NCBI GenBank assembly: GCA_030710605.1
Contig: CP092863.1
Coordinates: 115,820,680 to 115,884,679 of the forward strand
Direction of reading: 5' to 3'
DNA length: 64,000 bases
From: Cordylochernes scorpioides
Taxonomy: Eukaryota; Arthropoda; Arachnida; Pseudoscorpiones; Chernetidae
Shown here: in pieces, positions 11,201 through 23,200 of the stretch
Position numbering within the stretch: the stretch's first letter is position 1
Layout: each line of letters starts with the position of its first letter
The notes under the pieces: generated by a model
The model's database searches: none
What the model saw: only the letters and a program-made list of their open reading frames with translations
What the model was told of the DNA's origin: nothing
Translations under genes and position numbers: made by a program

Positions 11201-14200
11201 AAACGGACAAAAGGAAGACACGTTTTGCCGCAATATTACCGGGAAACTACCAGACGCTAAAACACGGGACGAATATAAAAAAATAAACGGGATCCTTTAT
11301 AAAAAGAACCATGCAACACAAGGTAACCAATGGTTGGTCGTAGCACCAAAGCAAAGCGTATCCGAAATAATGAAAACAGCGCACGATATACCCGAGGCAG
11401 GACACATGGGGGGTAGCGAAGACGGTCCACCGTATTAAGCAACGGTTCTACTGGAAAGGTCTGGAAGAAGACGTGCGGAAATACGTTTGGTCGTGCAAAG
11501 TGTGCCAGGCCTTCAAACCACAGAGGTTCAAACCCGCAGCCCAGCTAGAACCGTTACCACCAGCAACAGACATCTGGGAACGAGTGGGAATAGACCACCA
11601 AGGTCCTTTCAAATAATCTGTAGAAGGCTACGAACACATTCTAACGATCGTAGACCATTTTAGTAAATACGCACTCGCAATCCCGGTAAAAGATACAAAG
11701 GCGGAAACCACGTGCAACGCACTCTCAGACAATCTGCTCTACGTTTTTGGTACCCCGAAATGCATAATATCCGATCAAGGCAAATCTTTCGATTCGAGTA
11801 CTTTTAGAGACTTTACACGGTTGTACGGGATTAAACATATTATGGCTTCCGCGGCACACCTGCAAACAAATGGCTTATGCGAAAAACTCAACGGCATCAT
11901 AAAAAACGGCATCAGAGTTTATCTCGAGGACGATCACGCCGAATGGCCGAGATTTGTAAAAACGGCGACTTTTGCGTATAACTCGTCCATTCAGTCGTCG
12001 ACACAGGTGACACCGCATAAGTTGATATTTGGTGTAGAACCGAGGACGTCCCTAGACGTAGGACTACCAACCGTCGACGAGCCAGTAAAAAACTTACGAC
12101 GAATACGTGACCAACCGCATTTTAGAAAACAAGAGATTAAAGAAAATTGCCGACGAAAACTACCGAGACCGGACAATGATGACGAAGTGTCAGTATGACC
12201 TTGCGAACCGTGACCGCTTCCGGAAGTTTGAAGTGGGCGACCTGGTACTACTGGAGTCGTCCCGCAGGAAACCAGGGAAAACGGAGAAATTTCTACCGAA
12301 ATACGTAGGACCGTACGTAATAACGGATAGAATCAAGGAAACGACATATAGGTTATGACCACAGGACGGACGCAACGAAAATAGTAGGCGCCAGAGCAGT
12401 TTGCACACATGTCGAGACTTAAGGAATTTTTAGAGAGATAACGGCGACTCGAGGGACCGAGTCTAAGATAAGAGGGGGGGTGGTGTTGTGTGTCAACAAG
12501 CAACCGACCGGAAATACACGTGACCGTTACAAAATTATCTTAAATTTTGTTTATTTTATTATTTATCAGAGAAACGGCACCACAGAGATAACAGGTACAA
12601 GTTGTATTTGACCACGGACCGCCGTTTTCGCGGAATGCTTACAAATACAACGTGCCAGTTATCGTTTGACCTTCGTGCTATTTATTTATTTATTTTATTT
12701 TTCTTTTTATCCTTGCCCGGCGAACGAAAGATGTCTGGTACCAGATCTAACCCTCCCAACGGCTATAACGCAAAGAATCGGACCTCAACAACCCTCCAGA
12801 ACCGGACCACAAGCCCAGCCCTGGAACGGGCCATGGTGACCATAGCCCACCAGGACAATGTACTGCAACCTACCAATAAATTGAGTTTTATATCCCCACT
12901 TCAGCCTCATCAATATAATACAGTAGAACCTCCATGAGAGGACACTCATGCTAGAAGACACCTCTCTACACAGGACAGTTTTCATTTCCAAAATTACTAT
13001 TTTTACTATTTTGCAACTCTCCCGTAAGAGGATATCTCACTCTAAAGGACACTTTGGCTCTGCAACTAGGTGTTGTCCTTTACAGAGAGGTAGTTCTACT
13101 GTATTTTTATATTTGTTTTGAAAATAGAGCAATCCATATTTAGTTCATTAGATAATAAAAAGGCATATATTGGATTTAATAAAAGATTTATTTTGCCAAT
13201 ATTTCGGCTGGCTGAACGCCAACCTTTATCGAGGCATTACATTTTTTTTTTTTGTGTATACAAAAATGTAATGCCTCGATAAAGGTTGGCGTTCAGCCAG
13301 CCGAAATATTGGCAAAATAAATCTTTTATTAAATCCAATATATGCCTTATATGTTTTCGCTCACATTTTTAAAAATCATTTTATTTCAAAATGGTACTGT
13401 GATAATTCAACCTACAGTAATTGAATACAAATTAAAGATAAATGTCATCCTATTTATACAACAACAACAAAAAAGCCTTTATTCAGGGTCACTGACCCTA
13501 TACAGGATTCACCAGAGGTATGCATAAGAACAAAGCAGTGAGACAAAGGAAATAGCGATATATACAGAAGAAAAGGAAAAAAAAAAAACAAGAAAGAGAA
13601 AGAGGGAAGCAAGAAAAACAACACAAAAGAGTAGCAGTAAGAAAGTGAGGAGTGAGTGTCACTTGGCCTTCTTCTGAGATATGGACTTGTGGAAACCATA
13701 AAACGCCGTAGCAATATACTTATTCTGGGTCATATTGTCAATTATTGATGGAAGTGAAGCACAGAGTTGCCCAGTTTTGAGCATAAGGGTTCTTCTTTCT
13801 TCTTTCAGAGCATAGCAATCAAAAATATAGTGAGTGATTTCATTTTTTAGTTTTGAATTACAGAAGGTACAAATCGGGTCCTCACCGCAGAGCATCTTGG
13901 TGTGGTTTTCTCTAGAAAATTTTCATCTGCTATTTGCTTTTGAATATATGGAGACAGTTTATCTAAGTTATGCAGCTGTATTTGGTTTGGAGGAAGGTAT
14001 ACAAATATCAAACAGATAACATGTTGGAGGGCTCTTGTGTTTGTTGATAAGAAAATAGATAACCAAGTGCCATCATTTTCTGAATTTTCAGGCACCATGT
14101 TTCAAGTAGAGCAAAAATTTCGTAATTCTTTATGTGCTCGAGGAGTGGAAATATCGAAAGAATCCTATAGAAACCATTTATATTCCAGCATATTATTTTT

Positions 14201-17200
14201 TCCGCGATGTCTCGCGAATTTTCAGAAAAAATTGCATTGTCAGCGTCTTGAAAATCGAATTTACATGTATTTGTGTCGAAGTAACTTTCCGTTATTTGAT
14301 TGTTGGGTGGATAATTAATTTGTGATTTTGATGTCGTATTTCTTCTATTTACACAATTGTTTCTACGAGGTTGTTGCTATATAGCAGCTCCTGTGCTATC
14401 AACAACTTGGCCATTCATCACTTTACAGACTTTATCATTTACAAAAAGCTTGTTATCTCTCAACTTCGATTTTATTCCCCTTTCACCCAATTCTTTCCTT
14501 TTTGCAATTAGGATGCGCCGCTGCTCTCTAACATTTTTACTATAATCTTTACTTATCGAAATTTTAGTATCTCTGAGTTTGTAGGCATTTTTAAATATTT
14601 TTGCTCTATCAGCATAATCAGGCACCACAACAAGAACTGGTGCATTGGATCCGCGTGAAAGTCGGTGACATTTTGTTATTTTTAAATCATCTCCGATTTC
14701 CATTTTATCTCTAATTACGTTTTGAATCTTTAAGTTACAATCTGCCTGGTTTTCGTCACCCTCCCTCTCAATACCATAGAACACTAGATTGGGCTCACGC
14801 AGTCTCGTCTCAAAAAATTCGACTCTAGCCTCCAGTTCATTTACCTTTAGCGAATTACATGAAGCCAATTTTTCGGTAGCTTGTTGAGACTCTGTACATT
14901 TAGTTATCTTCTCCTCCATATTGCAGAATCGCATATCCCAATCGTCCATTCGAGTCTCTATTTTGGTAAGTCTGATGTCAATTCTCTCTCCTAGACTCTT
15001 TATTTCCGCCGCCATGTTTAAGATTAGCATTTTTAGCTCGCCATCTATTGATTCTCTCTCTCCTGAGTGTACTGGCGCAGTCAATGTAGTTTGCCTTTTG
15101 GTTGGGGGGCCTGGGTTTTGTTCAATGCCTGAGATAAATAATAGAGCCAGAATGATACATAGCAGTCTTTTTTGGTTACCTGATATATTCCCAGATGGTA
15201 AGTTTATATTTTGACCACATTGTCCATCATTATCCCTTCGTACTGAGATTTTTGCATAGTGCGTTACCTTGAGTAAATTTACATATTTAGTGTTGCATAC
15301 CACAAGTATTAAGAGTAACCGTATTATCCCTTTCATAGTATAAGGCAAATATACACTGAAATATTAGTAATATAACTATATTTACCGGAGCGGTGCTGCA
15401 CGTGCTGTTTATTGTCCGGCCACCTAGCGGCGAATCCATCCTATTTATAAAATGTAGGGCAAACCACTGGGAGATTTAGGGGCGTGTAAATAAGTTTTAT
15501 AGGCTGATAAGGGCTAACAGGGGTAGGTAAGATTTAGGGAATGTAATTAGTGGTGAATAGCCACCAGAGATGGTCAAAAATAAATAAATAATAAATAAAA
15601 GTATGCCAGCATCTAATTGACTTGTTCATGCAGGTGTTTGAATAAAGTCGCCAATGGTGATAGGAGATAGGGCCACTCATGGAAGAATGAAAAAAAAAAA
15701 AAATTAGGCGTTGTCTACAAGGTAATAAGTTTGCTAGTTGCTTCTATTTTTTTTAGCCTCTTTTATTTTGCATTTTTCCCCCACTACTACAACACCTTGG
15801 TTGGTTGGTCAAAACACAATACACCTTATGAATATAAATAAAAACTATAGAAAAAGTTCCAGCAATATTCAAGTACAGTAGAACCTCTCTGTCAAGGACA
15901 ACACCTAATGATAAGGTACAATTTAAATTATAACTACAAAGGTCTTATTCACACACAAAGCCTTTATTAGGGACTTGCCCCATACAGATTCCCCCAATTG
16001 GGTAAGGTAATAATCATCTTGTGTTATTTACATAGAAATTGAACTGGCTTTACTCTTCGTCTCAAAGTCATTCACTTGTTGACTGGTCCTTACATAATGA
16101 TGATCTAAAAATATTATAGTAAGCTATTGCCTTAGGTTTGTTTGCTGATATTTTTCAAAGCAATACGTAGGGTGAAATGTTGGTACATTTAATTTGTTGA
16201 TATTGGACCTTCCTTTCTGCATCAAGGGCTGTACAATTAAGCAGGTAATGGGGGATTTCTTCAGTTATTTCCTTGTCACACAGTGTACATATTAGGTTTT
16301 TGGCCTCAAACGTCAGAACGTGGCAAAGGTCTTATTATATAAGACCAAATAAATTAATAGTGTGTGACGTTTCTGTAACTACGTAGTTACCATCATCAAA
16401 CAAAATAATGATTTTTTTTTTTTCTATTTCTCATTTTCAAAGAACTTATTTGTTCTTTTTGTCTCTGATAATGGTAACAAACGCTGTTAGCTAAATGTCA
16501 TACACTATTAATTTATTTGGATTTGGTCTTTATATCTTTGTAATTTTAATCACACACACAAAGCCCTTAATTAAGACTCCATTGGTCTCGCACAGATTCT
16601 CCAGAGTGTAAACAATAATGATCAGGATGAGTGGAGTTTTATATGTACAATATTGTATGAAATGCAGTAAAAAGCATGGTCTAACAAAAGAAAAAAAAAA
16701 AAAAGAAAAATGTTTAGAAGATTAATTATATAATTATAATCAATAATCTAAATTAAATAGTAAAAAGGCATATATTGGATTGAATTAAAGATTTATTTTG
16801 CCAATATTTCGGCTGGCTGAACGCCAACCTTTATCGAAGCATTACATTTTTGTATAACACTATGCGGCGCTGAGTTTGTGTATACAAAAATGTAATGCCT
16901 CGATAAAGGTTTGGCGTTCAGCCAGCTGAAATATTGGCAAAATAAATCTTTTATTAAATCCAATATATGCCTTTTTACTACCCAATGATTTAAGTATGGG
17001 TTGCTCTATTTTCAGAATAATCTAAATTGTACCTTATCATTAGGTGTTGTCCTTGACAGAGAAGTTCTACTATACCTGAATATTGGATACTGATGGAACT
17101 TTTTCTCGAAAAATCACGTGAGAATGCCCTTGCAAACCTCAGAACAATTTTTAACGCCTTGCCAAATGCTTTATTTTTATTGACTTCTCCTGACAAAGAC

Positions 17201-20200
17201 AAAAGATTTTTGTCGAAACATTGAGAAAATAAAAATCTCCAACTGGCCGATGTGTCTATTTTTTAATATAAATATGAATGCCGGCCAGGCAGCCTTTATC
17301 TTTACGATATTCATAAGGTATATTATGTTTTTGACCAATCAACCAAGGCGTTGTAGTAGTGGGGAAACAAAAAAAAAACAAACAAAAAATAAAAACAGAA
17401 AGAGGCTGAAAAAAGGCAGAATCTTACTAGTTCAATAAGTAGGGGAAAACTTGGGTGAAATTTGCCAACAAAGCCAGTGGTTGGATGGATGGAACAAGTT
17501 ATTGGGGGTTATACAATTTGACTTGATGTGCATAAGTTTGAAATTTAAATTTCTGAGGGAAAAAAATGCTCCGGTGACTCCCGATTCTTGCAAAAGTCCA
17601 ACCCCACCAGCGAGTGCAAGTAACCAAACGGGGCTCTGGCACATTTGTATGTGCAAAGTCGAACTGCTTTTCACATCTGTAGACATGTGATGCACTTACA
17701 GTAAAAGCAATTGCCTTTTTCTACCCACCATGATTAACATGGCCTGTACCACGTGTACTAGGGATAAGTAAAAAAAAAAGTTAAGAGTCAAATTTCAGAG
17801 GCATTACTTTGAATTTTTCTCTTGTGGGTTTGATGGAAGACATTTAAACAGCCTTTATTTTTGGCAGCCATAACCCGAGATCGAATCCTTACGTATCGAG
17901 AACTTCTTACTGAAAGAAAAGAAAAAACAAAAAAATGCTTCAATGGCCTCGAATTCTTGTATCTGTCAGTCAACCCCACCAGTAACATGCACATAACCAA
18001 ACAAGCCCTGGCATACTTGTGCAAATGCAAAAGTTAAAACTGCTTTCTAAATAAGTAGACATGTGGTGCATTTGCAGTAAATTTTTTTTTTTTTTGCTTA
18101 TCCTTGGTACACGTGGTACATGCCATAATAATCATGGTGGGTAGAAAAAGGCGACTGCTTTTACTGTAAGTGCACCACATGTCTACACATGTGAAAACTA
18201 GTTCGACGAAGTAAAAGTAGTCGCTAACTACAACCAAGCTTACCTCATGTAAACTAAGGATAATTAATTTTCCTCGGATTTACCCAAACCAATCTGTGTT
18301 TATGTGAGCTTAATTGTTTTTTAATCAAGTTTTAAATTAAGTTTTAAATGCCTATAAGGTCACCTCTCCTGCCAAAACTAGAAGGCATCTATTGACCGTC
18401 GACACAAATTAGAGGCATCGTAACTTCGCCTTTGCCGGTCCCAAGCCCAGATGAAAAAGGAGGAGGGGAAGCAGTAACAAGCTCACTAAAAAACCTGGGC
18501 TCAGCTGGCCTGGCTGATAGTACCCTGTAAGGGCTCCTAATGTAGGGATAGAGGATGAGCAGCGTTTGTACTCCATGTTAGGAGCGGCTGCACAAGGCGT
18601 CTGTTCCTCATGTCAGAGGCGGCCATTTCTTTTGGAGCTAAGTCGGCCTGCCACTGAGTAGTGCTCCCAGTCTTAATGACAAAAGCAGACACATTCTACT
18701 TCACCCAGTCATTATGGTTGTGAAACAGACACCATCAAGGGTCACAACTTGATACCCTAATATGATTGAGTGGGGATAAAAAAGAAGAAGAAGCAGCCTC
18801 GTGTCTTTAACAAAGCCACAACACCAGCTTTGAGAAACTGAGAAGCATCCACCTAGAGACTATGGTTTCAGACTAATGGCCCTCGTCAGCCCAGGGTGAA
18901 TTTATCCCATGAGATCCACAAGTGATCTAATGGTATCTTTACAATCTACCAAAGAGATGTTTAGCTGGTAAAGTTGCTAGGCCAAATCTATGTCCAAAAT
19001 ACAGTAAAACCCCTCTATAGTGAACCCCAATGGGACAGAGCTTTTGGTTCACTATAGCCACGGTTCACTATAGCCACGGTTTGGCTATTTTTTTTTACTT
19101 TTCAAAAATTTTAGACCGTATAATTAAAAAACAGCCATACACACAAGAAGAGGCTGCCTCTTAATAGTGGTCACTTTATTTTAATTCCCTTAATTGACTA
19201 ATTTCCTTATATTAATACTGAATAATAATAGAAATCATTAGATAATAGGTTCTTCTTATGATTAACATACATGTACCTCTATGTCTAAGTTAAAAATCAA
19301 GACAAATCCTAGGCAAAGTTTTATTAAATATATATTCAAAGATATGAAATGATTTTAAAACATCATTATCACATTATATAATACAATTTTTACTTGAAAA
19401 AAATGGCTCTAATACCTTGTTGTTTCAAAGCATTCTTCCAAGCATTGCACCATTCAAATTGTTGGAAAAGAAGACGTCCGAAGCAGCCAATGGGAGGCCG
19501 GCGGAGGCAGCTACGGGATGCAGCGGCAAAAATGAGGAAACAATAGAGGAAGAACTTGTAAACAACTCTTTCGAACGCTAGAATTTGCCCTGATCTCCGA
19601 TTCTTTTAGTGTAAATGTTTAAATAATACTTTACTTATTTTCTTAAATTGTAATAAATATAATTTTCCCTCTGTTTTCGTCGTATATTTTAAAAGTGTTA
19701 TAAACAACGACGCCTTAACTTTGAACCTTCAACCCCGCCGACCAAGAATAGAGGTGAGTGACTACCTCTATAGAATTTAGATCGTCGTCACAACACAGAG
19801 TGGCGGTGAAATCGCAATATTTTTGGCATCCCAGCCGGGACTGATGAAGGTAAATTCTAGAAGAAAAAAAGAAGCATTTTGAGCTGACCATTTTGGAACT
19901 CGCTAGCTAACCCTACTTGCCGCTTTGTTTACAAGATGGCGGAAGAATTAATTCTACGTTTAAAAAAGAAGCGTGCTGTTAACAGATCATATTTAACGAA
20001 AACATGCAATAGGATTGAAAGTGGACTTGACACGCTAATGAGAATTGAACTTGAAGAATTATTAGAACAATTGAATGAATCATTTAACGAACTTAAATTA
20101 GTGGATCACGAAATAGGGAACGCTTCTTGAAACTGACGATTTAGAGAAGGAATTACAGGGCGTAGAGGAATATCGAGAGAAATATATTACTTGGAGATTT

Positions 20201-23200
20201 AGGGCAAATAAAAAGATTCGCCAATCAGATTTTCATGGCGAAAATATACCGAATTCGAACTCACGAATAGATGAAAATGAAATGAGACATTATGTACCTT
20301 CCTGCACGACTGTGAAACTTCCGAAATTGATGATATCGAAATTTTATGGAAATTTTAGTGAATGGCTGACGTTCTGGAATTCTTTTGATGCAGCTATACA
20401 TCAGAACAACTCACTGAACCCGATCGATAAATTTAACTATCTGAAGTCACATCTCGGCGGAACTGCACTAAACACAGTCGAAGGTTTCGCTTTATCTGCG
20501 GACAATTATGAGAAAGCTATAAAATTGCTTAAAGACAGATTTGGGCGAGAAGACATTTTGATTAGCCGACATATGAACAATTTGTTGTCAATGAGACCAC
20601 TCAAAACATCAAGCGATGTAAGAACCTTCCGCGAACTTTTTGACAACCTTTCTGTTCATATAAGAAGTCTCGAGTCACTAAACGTGTCCATTGATGTTTA
20701 CGGACAACTGTTGTGCCCGATAATAATAAAGCTTCTACCTGCAGACCTTAATTTGGAATTGAACAAAGAACTCCCGACAGGTTATGTAATTAATGACTTG
20801 ATTACCTTTCTGGAAAGACAATTAACTGCACGGGAGAAGAGTTTTAGAAACGAAATCGGTACCGGGAATGAATCAACTTCTAAACCTAATTTGGTAAACA
20901 AACATCCAAAGACAAGATTCTACAATGAAAAACCAATTGCGACAGCTTCAGAACTTTTGAATTCAGTTCACAAATCGAATGAATGTGTATTTTGTGGTAA
21001 AGACAACCATGGAAGCCCTAAGTGTGACTTTGCAGCTAATATTAGTTTAAACGAAAAGAGATCACTCATGAAGAAAAAAGGCGTTTGTTATAAATGTCTT
21101 CGGCCTTCTCATTTAAGTAAATTTTGCAGAAATGTAGTCCGTTGTTCGATCTGCAACATGTCTTCCCACCTGGATGTCATGTGCACAAAACTGATTTTAG
21201 ATAGAGGTGGATCTTCCAAGTCTCCAACGGTGCAAGATGAAACTCTCGCCAACTTATCAACCTCCCCAGACGTCTTGTTACCTACTTTGAGAGTGACCCT
21301 CAAAGGGAACAGAACGGAGAAGACGGCACGGGCTATAATAGACACCGGATCCCAAAGATCGTATATTTTACATAGTACAGCAATGGAAATGGAGTATGAA
21401 CAATCTAGGAGAGAGTTCTTCCGGCATTCCTTGTTTGGAGGATCGAGTACCGACGTAGTTGAACATGAGGTCTATACCATTCATTTATCTGACATCAATA
21501 ATTCCTATCGCTGTGAGTTTGAAGCACTAGGTCAACCCCTTATCTGTGGAAGCATACCTCCGGTGTGTCCCAGATCATTTTTAGAAGGGAGTGAAGAACT
21601 CGACGTGTCTGATTTGATGAGAGACCGTATAGAAGTCCTTATAGGCGCGGACATCGCCGGCAGATTGCTAACTGATGATCAGAGAAGGATCTCATCTGGA
21701 CTGGTGGCAATCCGTACCAAACTAGGATGGACTGTGATGGGAAAGATTCCTCCAACGGAGGTGAGAGATGACATCAGCTCCCTTTGCGTGACCACACTTC
21801 TATCTTTGGATCTAGAAAACTTGTGGAAATTAGATGCAATTGGAGTCTCTGACGTGGAGGTTGAGAAGAAGACTCAGTCCTTACAAGCTGAAATGGAGGA
21901 ACATTTCGCCCACACCACGACGCGAGATATCAAGGGGCGCTATGAGGTAGCTCTACCCTGGGTGCAAGACAAGGAAAGGATTCCTTCGAATAAAGACCTA
22001 GCCGAAAACCAACTAAGTTCTGTAAGAAGAAAACTTGAAGAAGTTGGAGACATGAATGAGTATGGCCAAATCTTTGAAGAATGGATGAAACAGGGGATAA
22101 TCGAGTATGCCAGAGAGGATAAACTAGATGGTGTACACTACCTGCCACATCGACCAGTGTATAAAAGGAACAGTCACACTTCTAGAATACGGCCAGTATT
22201 CAATGCGTCGGCCCGGAAGAGAGGTAAACTTTCCCTGAATGACTGTCTGGATAAGGGACCCAATTTGATAGAAATTATACCAAGACTTTTAAATAAATTC
22301 CGGAAATATGAAGTTGGTGTCTCTTCCGATATTGAGAAGGCATTTTTACAAATTGGAATAAAAGAAGAAGACCGAGATTATTTACGATTCCTGTGGCACA
22401 CAGAAGACGGAAGATTAATCACGTATCGACATAAAAGGGTTGTTTTTGGAATTACCACTAGTCCGTATCTTTTAAAGGCTACCTTATCTCTCCACTTAGA
22501 TAAGGCTCCTGAACATTTAAAAATCACAGCTGAACAGTTGAAATCATCCTTTTATGTTGACAATTGTTTATCCAGTTTTCAGAATGTTGAAGAAGCGGAG
22601 AAATTCGTGAAAGAATCTACTGAACTGCTCTCTACAGCTTGTTTCAATCTCCGAGATTGGGTGAGTAACGTTACAGACTTTTCTCTTATGAACCAACTGA
22701 ATAAGGAAGTGAACATTTTAGGAATAACATGGAATACTGATAGAGACACACTGACAATTGGTTTGGAAGATTTTGAATTAATTGGACCAACCACCAAGAG
22801 AAAAGTACTTTCAATAGCGAGCAAGATATTTGATCCATTAGGAGTTGCTTGTCCTGTGACTTTAATTCCCAAGCTGATATTACAGGAAACTTGGATACAG
22901 AAGTTGACATGGGACGAAGTCCTACCTGGATGTTTAGTACAAAGATTTTGGAAGTGGTTTAGCAAACTGAAACACTTGCCTAACATAGAAATTCCTAGAT
23001 GGCTATGTTTTAAGGACTCATATGTAGAGAAAACCACTCTCCACATCTTTTGCGACGCCAGTCAGTTTGCCTATGCAACCTGTATTTTCCTCCGCATTGA
23101 AAAGGAAGATAGAGTGGACATCCAATTGATACAGGCTCGAACACGAGTAGCTCCACTGAAGAAACTCACCATCCCAAGATTGGAGCTTTTGGCTTGTCTG

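Larger units (their letters stand above)
7626..12912 (+). mobile_element. Ty3/Gypsy LTR retrotransposon, decayed
   Basis: The direct LTRs at 7626-8050 (425 bp) and 12484-12912 (429 bp) begin TGTTGTGTGTCAAC and end CATCA, and ATAT flanks both sides as a 4-bp target duplication. The primer-binding site TGGTGGAGAGCAGTG lies 2 bp inside the 5' LTR. The polypurine tract 'aagataagaggggggg' precedes the 3' LTR. Gag, protease, RT, RNase H and integrase appear in order on the plus strand. Several frameshifts and stops interrupt them, so the copy is not autonomous. Confidence 0.9.
13455..15348 (-). mobile_element. CR1/L2-like LINE, internally deleted
   Basis: Minus-strand element with a complete ORF1 (15348-14377), a short piece of the endonuclease region (14098 to about 13900), then the ORF2 C-terminal region and 3' UTR, ending in 'ttgttgttg' at 13455-13475. 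Most of the endonuclease and the whole RT domain are missing. The same 3' end is at 5945-6345. Confidence 0.75.
15876..17077. repeat. Nested repeat island inside an M1-type MITE
   Basis: Outer ends: M1 'tacagtagaacctctctgtc' at 15876 and its complement at about 17047-17076. Inside them are family A termini ('atgataaggtacaattt' at 15909; 'aaattgtaccttatcat' at 17025). Within those are a CR1-like 3' end (15945-16325), a family A hairpin (16328-16545), a second CR1 3' scrap (16550-16650) and a family B1 pair (16755-16990). Confidence 0.65.

Noticed and set aside
12602-12937. Separate gene downstream of the Gypsy element
   Set aside because: The frame is the Gag N terminus inside the 3' LTR running into flanking DNA.
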